Assembly: GCA_020429465.1 (NCBI GenBank)
Contig: JAGQLH010000047.1
Span: 1-10,909, forward strand
Source: Candidatus Dojkabacteria bacterium
Lineage (GTDB): Bacteria; Patescibacteriota; Dojkabacteria; B142; WJKM01
DNA: 10,909 nt
Direction: 5' to 3'
The stretch's first letter is position 1. Each line of letters starts with the position of its first letter. The notes below the pieces were generated by a model. That model worked only from the letters and a program-made list of their open reading frames with translations. It was not told where the DNA came from and did no database searches. Positions 1 to 5,615 of this stretch are shown here, in pieces. The position numbers and the translations under genes are program-made.

Positions 1-957
1 GGAGATATTGCTGCAGTAGTAGGGTTGAAGAATTCGTATACTGGGCAAACTTTATGTGATCAGGATAATCAAATCGTTCTTGAAAGTATTGATTTCCCTG
101 AACCAGTTGTTTCGTTTGCAATTGAACCAAAAACAAAATCTGATCAAGAGAAGCTTGGACTTGCACTTGCGAAACTTTCACAGGAGGATCCAACGTTTAG
201 TATTCAATCTGATACAGAAACCGGACAGACAATTATCTCTGGAATGGGAGAGCTTCATCTTGAGGTTAAGGTTCGTCTATTGAAGGATGAGTATGGAATT
301 GAAGTATCTACCGGACAACCCCAGGTAGCTTACCGGGAAACGATTGAAGCAGCATTCACACATAGAGAGATACTAAAGAAACAGACTGGAGGAGCGGGGC
401 AATTTGCTGATATGACAATCACTGTTGAGCCAAAAGAACGTGGGGAAGGATATGAATTTGTGAATCAAATTAAAGGAGGAGCTATCCCTACGGAATATAT
501 TCCTTCTGTAGATAAAGGGATTCAGCAAGCACATAAGACCGGGGTTCTTGGAGGATTCCCAACTGTTGATTTTAAAGTTACGCTCTCTGATGGTTCATAT
601 CATGAAGTTGACTCGAACACAGATACATTTAGAATTTGTGCACAAAGAGCATTTAGAGAGGCAATGAAAAATGCAAGTCCAATCCTGTTGGAACCTGTGA
701 TGAAAGTTGTAGTAAGTACACCTGATGATTATGTAGGGGATGTAACCGGAGCTTTATCGTCTAAGAGAGGAGTTATAAAATCGATGAATCCGAAAGGTAA
801 GCAACAAGAAATTGTGGCATCTGTCCCACTAGGAAATATGTTTGGATGGATTAATGACTTGCGTTCAATGTCTAAAGGTAAGGCAAATAGTGTTATGGAA
901 TTTGAAAAATATGAAAAAGTTCCTGGTAACTTAGTTGAGGAGCTAGTGGGGAATTAA
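1..957 (+). CDS. fusA: Elongation factor G, C-terminal part (5' end outside window)
   Basis: This GTPase drives translocation of tRNAs and mRNA on the ribosome and, with RRF, helps recycle ribosomes. The reading frame is open from base 1 with no start, so the gene is truncated by the window edge; 318 residues are visible of about 700 usual for the family. The GTP-binding domain and most of domain II are missing. The visible part starts with the GDIAAVVGLK segment at the end of domain II, followed by domain III (EPKTKSDQEKLGLALAKL, then GMGELHLEV near bases 241-267), domain IV (YRETI, then the tip loop GSYHEVDS near 592-615) and domain V (LLEPVMKV, then MFGWINDLRSMSKGKA). The usual GGRGQ motif opening domain IV reads GGAGQ (bases 388-402). 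It ends with TAA, 175 nt before tuf, the classical str-operon order. An internal TTG at 25 is not the start, since homology continues upstream. Identification is secure. Confidence 0.97.
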   Translation, partial: GDIAAVVGLKNSYTGQTLCDQDNQIVLESIDFPEPVVSFAIEPKTKSDQEKLGLALAKLSQEDPTFSIQSDTETGQTIISGMGELHLEVKVRLLKDEYGIEVSTGQPQVAYRETIEAAFTHREILKKQTGGAGQFADMTITVEPKERGEGYEFVNQIKGGAIPTEYIPSVDKGIQQAHKTGVLGGFPTVDFKVTLSDGSYHEVDSNTDTFRICAQRAFREAMKNASPILLEPVMKVVVSTPDDYVGDVTGALSSKRGVIKSMNPKGKQQEIVASVPLGNMFGWINDLRSMSKGKANSVMEFEKYEKVPGNLVEELVGN

Positions 958-981
958 TATAAGAAAATACCTAAGTAGGTG

Positions 982-1010
982 TTGTAAAATACTGTAAATT
1001 TTGGTATAAA
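982..1010 (+). promoter_or_regulatory. Sigma70-type promoter with extended -10, upstream of tuf
   Basis: A -35 box TTGTAA (982-987; 4 of 6 consensus) is separated by exactly 17 nt from a -10 box TATAAA (1005-1010; 5 of 6). A TG dinucleotide at 1002-1003 makes it an extended -10. Transcription would start near 1017 and give a 5' leader of about 115 nt before tuf. A separate tuf promoter downstream of fusA is common in bacteria. It shares the 12-mer ATTTTGGTATAA (998-1009) with the element upstream of rplC, which strengthens both calls. Activity is inferred from sequence only. Confidence 0.6.
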
Positions 1011-1064
1011 GATATGTCTTATTTCGGTGCGTAATTTCCCAAATAGACTATCTGAATATAATTA

Positions 1065-1097
1065 AATAGAGGCAAAGCGATTATGCCTTAGCCTATT
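1065..1097 (+). other. Leader hairpin upstream of tuf
   Basis: AATAG (1065-1069) pairs with CTATT (1093-1097), and the adjacent AGGCA (1070-1074) pairs with TGCCT (1084-1088). The result is a 10-bp stem with a 4-nt bulge (1089-1092) and a 9-nt loop. It lies inside the predicted tuf 5' leader, 35 nt before the start codon. No uninterrupted T run follows, so it is not a clean intrinsic terminator. A role in mRNA stability or autoregulation is possible but not shown. Confidence 0.4.
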
Positions 1098-1132
1098 CTT
1101 TATACTTTATATAATTTAACTATCTTAGAAAA

Positions 1133-2305
1133 ATGGCAAACCAATTTCAAAGAGATAAAGACCATGTAAATATCGGGACACTCGGTCACGTTGACCATGG
1201 TAAAACTACACTTCTCCGGGGAATTCTTAGTGTATTCTCAACTGGGGATAAAGATAAAATGATTGATAAGCTTGATAAGGATCCAGATTCACGGGCTAAA
1301 TCAATTACAATTGCTACAGCACACGTTGAAGCGGAAACAGAAAATAGACACTATGCAATTGTTGACTGTCCTGGACATAAGGATTACATTAAGAATATGA
1401 TTACTGGGGCAGCTCAAATGGATGGAGCAATCTTGGTTGTTTCAGCTGCTGATGGTCCAATGCCTCAGACAAAAGAACATATCCTTCTTGCGAAACAGGT
1501 CGGAGTAAAACATTTTGTTGTATTCATTAATGTGTTTGATGATTCAATGGATAGTGATCTTCTTGATCTTGTAGAAGAGGAAGTTCGAGAAATTTTAAAC
1601 TCACACAATTTTGATGGAGATGGTGTTACGGTAGTAAGAGGAAGTGCTCTTAAAGCCCAAAATGGTGAGGAAACAGAAGCTATGGAGAAACTTATGGCAG
1701 CAGTGGATGCTGATATTCCAACTCCAGAACGAGAAATTGACAAGCCATTCCTTATGTCAGTTGAGGATGTATTCTCAATTGAAGGTCGAGGAACTGTAGC
1801 AACAGGTCGAGTAGAACGAGGTGTTGTAAAGGTTGGAGAAGTAGTAGAGCAGATTGGACTTATGGAGGGGACAAAGGATCTTACGGTAACTGGTGTAGAG
1901 ATGTTTAATAAAAGTCTTGATCAGGGGATGGCTGGAGATAATCTAGGTCTACTTATTCGTGGTATTAAAAGAGATGATATTGAAAGAGGTCAGGTGCTTG
2001 CAGCGAAAGGAAGTATTAAGCCTCATACTAAATTCGAAGCTGAGGTGTATGTATTAACCAAAGAAGAAGGTGGACGACACACAGCATTCCTTACAGGATA
2101 CAGGCCACAACTTTATATCAGAACTACTGATGTAACTGGTACAGTATCGCTAAAAGAAGGAACAGAAATGGTAATGCCTGGTGATAACGTTGAAATTATC
2201 GTGGAACTTGTTAAACCAGTAGCTATTGAGGAGAAAATGAGATTTGCTATTCGAGAAGGAGGAAGAACAGTTGGAGCAGGAGTTGTAACAAAGGTTATTG
2301 AATAA
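1133..2305 (+). CDS. tuf: Elongation factor Tu, with altered switch I and NKxD motifs
   Basis: EF-Tu delivers aminoacyl-tRNA to the ribosomal A site as a GTP complex. The protein has 390 residues (about 394 in E. coli). Domain I carries the P-loop GHVDHGKT (18-25), the G3 motif DCPGH with catalytic His82, and the G5 SAL (171-173). Domains II and III follow, with GRGTVATGRVERG, GIKRDDIERGQVLA, EGGRHTAFLTGYRPQ and a C-terminal REGGRTVGAGVVTKVIE, all canonical. Two normally invariant places differ. Switch I reads AKSITIA instead of ARGITIN (residues 55-61), and the G4 motif NKCD reads NVFD (133-136), losing its lysine but keeping the Asp that selects guanine. DCPGHADY also reads DCPGHKDY. The ATG at 1133 matches the family N-terminus; no Shine-Dalgarno precedes it. 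About a third of its Arg codons are CGA. Complete length and conserved domains II and III argue for a working EF-Tu rather than a decayed copy. Confidence 0.96.
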   Translation: MANQFQRDKDHVNIGTLGHVDHGKTTLLRGILSVFSTGDKDKMIDKLDKDPDSRAKSITIATAHVEAETENRHYAIVDCPGHKDYIKNMITGAAQMDGAILVVSAADGPMPQTKEHILLAKQVGVKHFVVFINVFDDSMDSDLLDLVEEEVREILNSHNFDGDGVTVVRGSALKAQNGEETEAMEKLMAAVDADIPTPEREIDKPFLMSVEDVFSIEGRGTVATGRVERGVVKVGEVVEQIGLMEGTKDLTVTGVEMFNKSLDQGMAGDNLGLLIRGIKRDDIERGQVLAAKGSIKPHTKFEAEVYVLTKEEGGRHTAFLTGYRPQLYIRTTDVTGTVSLKEGTEMVMPGDNVEIIVELVKPVAIEEKMRFAIREGGRTVGAGVVTKVIE

Positions 2306-2321
2306 AGTTGGTATTCGTTTG

Positions 2322-2345
2322 GTGAGCCCTCGAAAGGGGGCTCAC
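2322..2345 (+). terminator. Strong GNRA-capped hairpin between tuf and rpsJ (terminator-like)
   Basis: GTGAGCCCTC (2322-2331) pairs with GGGGGCTCAC (2336-2345), giving 10 bp with one U.G pair, closed by a GAAA tetraloop (2332-2335). It begins 17 nt after the tuf stop. This is the most stable hairpin I see in the window and stands out from the AT-rich surroundings. The downstream sequence is AT-rich but has no proper T run, so termination may be partial. It could instead be a barrier protecting the tuf mRNA 3' end or a processing site. Confidence 0.55.
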
Positions 2346-2380
2346 TAATTACTATATTATTTCGCTCTTTAAAAGGAAAC

Positions 2381-2680
2381 ATGCAGAAAATTAGGATAAA
2401 AATTAAAGCCTATGATTCTAAAATAATCGATAACGCTGCTGAGCAGATTATTACGACGGCTTCAAGGACTGGAGCAAAGACTGCTGGTCCAATACCACTG
2501 CCTACAAATAGATCTGTTTATGCTGTTCATAGATCCCCATTTAAATTTGGGAATGCTATGGATCATTTTGAAATGAGAACTCATAAGAGACTCATTGAAA
2601 TTATCGAGCCAAATCAGAAGACTATTGATGCTCTAACCCACTTGCAGTTGGCAGCTGGAGTTTCGATTGAAATAAAGTAG
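2381..2680 (+). CDS. rpsJ: 30S ribosomal protein S10 (uS10, NusE)
   Basis: S10 is part of the 30S head and, as NusE, also joins NusB in transcription antitermination. The 99-residue product (family about 102) starts with the typical RIKIKAYDSKIIDNA strand and helix. It continues with the signature GPIPLPT (residues 37-43), then RTHKRLIEIIEP and a C-terminal LAAGVSIEIK. It sits 75 nt after tuf, beyond the GNRA hairpin, and is separated from rplC by 174 nt holding a promoter and a structured leader. This is unlike the E. coli S10 operon, where S10 and L3 genes are adjacent. An AAGGA lies only 3 nt before the ATG, closer than a usual Shine-Dalgarno. It ends with TAG. Identification is secure. 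Confidence 0.97.
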   Translation: MQKIRIKIKAYDSKIIDNAAEQIITTASRTGAKTAGPIPLPTNRSVYAVHRSPFKFGNAMDHFEMRTHKRLIEIIEPNQKTIDALTHLQLAAGVSIEIK

Positions 2681-2714
2681 TTTTTTGTCACCAAAAGACT
2701 AGATTTTATAGGAT

Positions 2715-2727
2715 ATTTTGGTATAAT
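2715..2727 (+). promoter_or_regulatory. Extended -10 promoter upstream of rplC
   Basis: A perfect TATAAT (2722-2727) is preceded by TGG (2719-2721 reads TGG), an extended -10. I see no good -35 box at 16-18 nt spacing (17 nt upstream reads CTAGAT). The 12-mer ATTTTGGTATAA (2715-2726) is identical to that in the tuf promoter. Predicted initiation near 2734 would give a leader of about 120 nt ahead of rplC containing the hairpins listed next. It would let the large ribosomal protein cluster be transcribed separately from tuf-rpsJ. Confidence 0.55.
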
Positions 2728-2740
2728 TGGTTTCAATTTT

Positions 2741-2769
2741 TGTTAGGATATTAGCACGTTTCCTAAACA
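2741..2769 (+). other. First leader hairpin of the rplC transcript
   Basis: TTAGGA (2743-2748) pairs with TCCTAA (2761-2766). The stem extends past one bulged A (2767) by TG (2741-2742) pairing with CA (2768-2769). The loop is 12 nt. It lies immediately after the predicted start of transcription and before the terminator-like hairpin, the layout expected of a regulatory leader. A competing small hairpin, GTTT/AAAC around CCT (2758-2768), is also possible. Function is inferred. Confidence 0.4.
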
Positions 2770-2775
2770 CACTGC

Positions 2776-2800
2776 AGACGAAGTGTCCCTTCGTTTTTTT
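2776..2800 (+). terminator. Intrinsic terminator-like hairpin in rplC leader (candidate attenuator)
   Basis: ACGAAG (2778-2783) pairs perfectly with CTTCGT (2789-2794) around a 5-nt loop; the stem can gain a G.U and an A-U pair at its base. It is followed directly by a run of Ts to 2800, the layout of a Rho-independent terminator. It sits between the rplC promoter and the rplC start, so full termination would silence the essential genes downstream; partial or regulated termination is the sensible reading. ACACT (2769-2773) can pair with AGTGT (2782-2786), which overlaps the ascending stem arm and would prevent terminator formation. Confidence 0.6.
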
Positions 2801-2803
2801 AAC

Positions 2804-2817
2804 GCCTTTTAAAAGGC
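2804..2817 (+). repeat. 14-nt perfect palindrome before rplC
   Basis: GCCTTTTAAAAGGC is a perfect inverted repeat with no spacer, 4 nt after the T tract and 37 nt before the rplC start. It could be a protein-binding site on DNA or, as RNA, a weak stem. Its role is unknown. Confidence 0.35.
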
Positions 2818-2854
2818 ACTAGCTTATAGATAATTTATACTTAATTAGAAGACA

Positions 2855-3451
2855 ATGGTAACAGTCTTAGGAGTAAAAAAAATGATGTCACAGGTGTACG
2901 ACGATAAAGGAAGAGTTGTTCCCGTTACTGTTGTTGACCTTAATGGAGTTTGTCTCGCAAAGCGAGGTGATGAAAAATCTCTAATAGGTATTGGTAAACG
3001 AAAAACATCAGGACAAAGAGATAATGGACAGTACAAAGAACTCGGATATGTTCCACAGTTAGTTAAGGAAGTTGATTCTAACAATTTTGATGATAATCAT
3101 AAGATAGGTGATGAATTTGATATTTCTAAGATTGAATCTTCCGAAACAGTTCATATAACTGGTACTGCTAAAGGTAAAGGGTTTACTGGAGTAGTTAAGA
3201 GATGGGGGTTTGCAGGAGGTCCTAAGACTCATGGTCAATCAGATCGTCATAGGGCACCAGGTTCGATTGGAGCTGGTACGACTCCTGGAAGAGTACTTAA
3301 AGGGAAGAAGATGGCTGGAAGAGTAGGTGGAAATAAAGTTACAGTCAAAAATCTCAAGGTTGTTAAGGTTGATAAGAATAATAAACTAGTATTAGTAAAA
3401 GGAGCGGTCCCAGGACCAAATGGCTCATTTGTTGTTTTAAGATTTATATAA
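2855..3451 (+). CDS. rplC: 50S ribosomal protein L3 (uL3)
   Basis: L3 is an early assembly protein of the 50S subunit; its long loop reaches towards the peptidyl transferase centre. The product has 198 residues (E. coli 209). It begins MVTVLGVKKMMSQVYDDKGR, aligning with the family's usual N-terminus of a short strand and a GMT-type turn. The signature core lies at residues 106-157, with KGKGFTGVVKRWGF, then HGQSDRHRAPGSIGAG and TPGRVLKGKKMAG. The Gln that PrmB methylates in E. coli (in GSIGQNQ) is not present; the segment reads GSIGAGTT, as in many bacteria. The first ATG fits the alignment better than the ATGs at residues 10 and 11. It is the first gene after the structured leader and probably heads the long transcript, with 18 nt to rplD. 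Confidence 0.97.
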   Translation: MVTVLGVKKMMSQVYDDKGRVVPVTVVDLNGVCLAKRGDEKSLIGIGKRKTSGQRDNGQYKELGYVPQLVKEVDSNNFDDNHKIGDEFDISKIESSETVHITGTAKGKGFTGVVKRWGFAGGPKTHGQSDRHRAPGSIGAGTTPGRVLKGKKMAGRVGGNKVTVKNLKVVKVDKNNKLVLVKGAVPGPNGSFVVLRFI

Positions 3452-3469
3452 AGGGTTTAGACGATTTCT

Positions 3470-4093
3470 ATGAAAGTTACACTTTTTGATACAAAAGGAA
3501 AGGTAAAAGATAAATCATTTGATCTTGGGTTTTCCTTTGATAGCAATGAAGTAAATGAATCTTTGCTTAATCAGTATATGTATGTATACCGATCTAATCA
3601 AAGAATAGCTCAGGCAAAGTCTAAAGATCGTTCTGAGGTTCGAGGTGGAGGTAGAAAGCCATGGAAGCAAAAAGGTACTGGACGAGCTCGTGTAGGATCA
3701 AATAGAAGTCCAATTTGGAGAAGTGGGGGAGTTACTTTTGGACCAACAGGAGAACAAAATTACAAGAAGAAAATGTCAAAGAAGATGAAATTTAAAAAGA
3801 AAGCTATGCAGTCAGCTATTACATTTACAGCTTCTAATAAATTGATGAGCGTAGTGGAAGGTTTTGAGGTTAATAAAACTGCTGATGTTGTTAATTTCTT
3901 TGCAAGTGCAGGTCTTGATACACGCGGTACTTTAGTAGTGCATAATGGTGGGACTGATTTTTATAAGAAAGTAAGAAATGTAGCAGATCTTAAAGCTACC
4001 GATATTAATGAACTTAATGTATATGATCTTTTAACTGCTCGACATATAGTTGTTGCAAAGGAAGCTCTTGATGAATTAAAGAAAAAATATTAA
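3470..4093 (+). CDS. rplD: 50S ribosomal protein L4 (uL4)
   Basis: L4 is an early 23S rRNA-binding protein whose extended loop lines the exit tunnel. In E. coli it also represses the S10 operon through the leader RNA, so it is a natural candidate to act on the leader upstream of rplC here; that is inference. The 207 residues match family length (E. coli 201). The tunnel-loop signature RGGGRKPWKQKGTGRARVGS lies at 58-77, followed by SPIWRSGGVTFGPT. A lysine-rich stretch (residues 99-111) follows, where the family is also basic. The C-terminal globular part ends with YDLLTARHIVVAKEAL. No Shine-Dalgarno precedes the ATG. The gaps to L3 and L23 are 18 and 11 nt. Confidence 0.97.
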   Translation: MKVTLFDTKGKVKDKSFDLGFSFDSNEVNESLLNQYMYVYRSNQRIAQAKSKDRSEVRGGGRKPWKQKGTGRARVGSNRSPIWRSGGVTFGPTGEQNYKKKMSKKMKFKKKAMQSAITFTASNKLMSVVEGFEVNKTADVVNFFASAGLDTRGTLVVHNGGTDFYKKVRNVADLKATDINELNVYDLLTARHIVVAKEALDELKKKY

Positions 4094-4104
4094 TAACAGA
4101 ACTA

Positions 4105-4386
4105 ATGAATCTAATTCGACCAATTATAACTGAAAAAAGTTTACAGCTAGCTGAAACAGAGAATAAATATACATTCTATGTAAAAAATGGTGCGAATAAG
4201 ATAGAGGTTGCAAAAGAAGTCGGTAGTCGTTATGGTGTAAACGTTATTTCAGTTAACATAGCGAACTATTTAGGAAAAAAGGTTGCATTTGGAAGAAAAA
4301 GAATTCCTGGTAGAAAGAGTGGGTACAAAAAAGCAATAGTAACAGTAAAACCAGGAGACACTATTGCTGACTTTAATATTTCATAA
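4105..4386 (+). CDS. rplW: 50S ribosomal protein L23 (uL23)
   Basis: L23 sits at the tunnel exit of the 50S subunit and docks trigger factor and SRP. The 93-residue product is of usual length. It shows the N-terminal IRPIITEKS motif (residues 4-12), a YTFYV strand, an IEVAKEVGSRYGVNVISVN helix-strand segment, and the basic loop GRKRIPGRKSGYKKAIVTV. It lies between rplD (11 nt) and rplB (14 nt), the standard S10-operon position. The ATG has no Shine-Dalgarno and is supported by alignment to the family N-terminus. Confidence 0.96.
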   Translation: MNLIRPIITEKSLQLAETENKYTFYVKNGANKIEVAKEVGSRYGVNVISVNIANYLGKKVAFGRKRIPGRKSGYKKAIVTVKPGDTIADFNIS

Positions 4387-4400
4387 TTTGGGGGAACGAC

Positions 4401-5261
4401 GTGATTAAGAAGCTTAAACCAACAACACCAACAAGAAGACATACTGTACTTATTAGTACTCGTCATCTGTCTAATGATAAATTACCAAGCCACTTAGTAA
4501 CTTCTCAGAAATATAGTGCTGGAAGAAGTGCTGGTAAAATATCTACACGACATAAAGGTGGAAGAGTAAAACGTAAGTATAGAGTTATTGATTTTAAGAG
4601 AGATAAGTATGATGTAGAGGGGACTATTGAGTCTTTACACTACGATCCAAATAGATCAGCTCATATCGCTCTCGTTAAGTATATTGATGGTGATAAACGA
4701 CTGATATTGGCAACAAAGAATATGAAAGAGGGCCAAAAAGTAGTTTCAGGAGATGAGGCACCAATTGAAGAAGGAAATGCAATGCCTCTTAAAAGAATTC
4801 CATCTGGATCATTCGTACACAATGTTGAATTAACTAAAGGTCAAGGAGGGGTATTAGGTCGCTCAGCTGGTGCAGCGATTCAAAAACAAGGAGAAAATGG
4901 AGGATATGTACAATTAAAAATGCCAAGTGGTGAAATTAGACTTGTGAAAGAGAATAATTATGCTACAATCGGCGAGGTCGGAAATGTTCAACACACAAAT
5001 AGAAAATTAGGTAAGGCTGGTAGAAAGAGAAAAATGGGTGTAAGACCAACAGTAAGAGGTGTTGCAATGTCGTGGAAACATCCACATGCTGGTGGTCAAG
5101 GTAAGAGTGGTCGTGTAGGAACTGGAGGACCTCCTAAGACTCCATGGGGTAAGAGACAAGGTGTTAAGACTAGAAAGAATAAATCAACTAATAAATATAT
5201 TATAAAGAGAAGAACAACAAGGCGAAGACCAAAGGTTAAGAAATATAGAACTATTGTTTAA
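4401..5261 (+). CDS. rplB: 50S ribosomal protein L2 (uL2), with altered HPHGGGEG loop
   Basis: L2 binds 23S rRNA near the peptidyl transferase centre and bridges to the 30S subunit. The 286 residues (E. coli 273) include the RNA-binding OB fold with GRSAGKISTRHKGG (41-54) and YRVIDFKRDK. The SH3-like domain follows, then GRKRKMGVRPTVRGVAM. The conserved loop that normally reads NPVDHPHGGGEGR reads SWKHPHAGGQGK (224-235). It is one residue shorter and loses the Asp before the His, one Gly and the Glu, although both His residues remain. The C-terminal tail after TPWG is very basic. The GTG start is preceded by GGGGGA, one of the few purine-rich sites in the window, and matches the expected N-terminus. 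Confidence 0.96.
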   Translation: MIKKLKPTTPTRRHTVLISTRHLSNDKLPSHLVTSQKYSAGRSAGKISTRHKGGRVKRKYRVIDFKRDKYDVEGTIESLHYDPNRSAHIALVKYIDGDKRLILATKNMKEGQKVVSGDEAPIEEGNAMPLKRIPSGSFVHNVELTKGQGGVLGRSAGAAIQKQGENGGYVQLKMPSGEIRLVKENNYATIGEVGNVQHTNRKLGKAGRKRKMGVRPTVRGVAMSWKHPHAGGQGKSGRVGTGGPPKTPWGKRQGVKTRKNKSTNKYIIKRRTTRRRPKVKKYRTIV

Positions 5262-5284
5262 TTTATCTAGATCAATTCTGTTAC

Positions 5285-5593
5285 ATGAGTAGGTCATTAA
5301 AAAAAGGTCCATTTGTGGATCAAAGGTTACAAGAAAAAGTTAATAAAGCAAAAGCTGAAGGTAATAGAAAACCGATACGAACTTGGGCTCGAGCATCAAG
5401 TATTTCACCAGATATGGTGGGAGTAACACTCTCAATTCATAATGGGAAATCATTTCAAGATGTATTTGTCACAGAATCAATGGTTGGGCACAAAGTTGGA
5501 GAATTTGCATTAACAAGAACATGGAGAGGTCATAGTCAAAAGGGTAAAGTTGCTAAATCAACTGGATCTACTGGTAGATCAGTTTCTGATTAA
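5285..5593 (+). CDS. rpsS: 30S ribosomal protein S19 (uS19)
   Basis: S19 lies in the 30S head next to S13 and contributes to contacts with the A-site tRNA and the inter-subunit bridge. The 102-residue product (family about 92) begins with the signature MSRSLKKGPFVD. It continues with KPIRTWARASSI, MVGVTLSIHNGK, MVGHKVGEFALTRTWRGH (66-83) and a short Ser/Thr/Lys-rich tail longer than in E. coli. It is 23 nt after rplB and 22 nt before rplV. No Shine-Dalgarno is present. Identification is secure. Confidence 0.97.
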   Translation: MSRSLKKGPFVDQRLQEKVNKAKAEGNRKPIRTWARASSISPDMVGVTLSIHNGKSFQDVFVTESMVGHKVGEFALTRTWRGHSQKGKVAKSTGSTGRSVSD

Positions 5594-5615
5594 TTAAGAA
5601 TAAAATAATATACTC

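Noticed and set aside
25..27. TTG as the start of the first gene
   Set aside because: EF-G homology (GDIAAVVG) continues upstream in the same frame to base 1; the gene is cut by the window edge.
969..980. Small inverted repeat ACCTAAGTAGGT beside the tuf -35 box, as a possible operator or fusA terminator
   Set aside because: The stem is only 4-5 bp with no T run, and similar short repeats are frequent by chance.
1110..1115. A second perfect TATAAT just before tuf, which would give a leader of about 10 nt
   Set aside because: It lacks a TG extension and a -35 box at a proper distance; the surroundings are almost pure A/T, so a chance match is likely. The 982-1010 element is much better.
1465..1743. 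Minus-strand open frames within tuf, rplC, rplN and rpsH, and a second-frame ORF in fusA
   Set aside because: They lie wholly or mostly within strongly conserved genes, have no recognisable motifs and are explained by codon bias of the real genes.
2691..2721. CCAAAA/TTTTGG inverted repeat around the rplC promoter
   Set aside because: The arms are 6 bp with a 19-nt A/T-rich spacer; too weak to call an operator or hairpin.
2829..2839. ATAATTTATAC shared by the rplC leader and the rplV-rpsC gap
   Set aside because: It is an A/T-rich 11-mer in A/T-rich spacers, with no structure or consistent position; likely chance.
2882..2887. Later ATGs as the true start of rplC
   Set aside because: The preceding residues VTVLGVKK match the normal L3 N-terminal strand.
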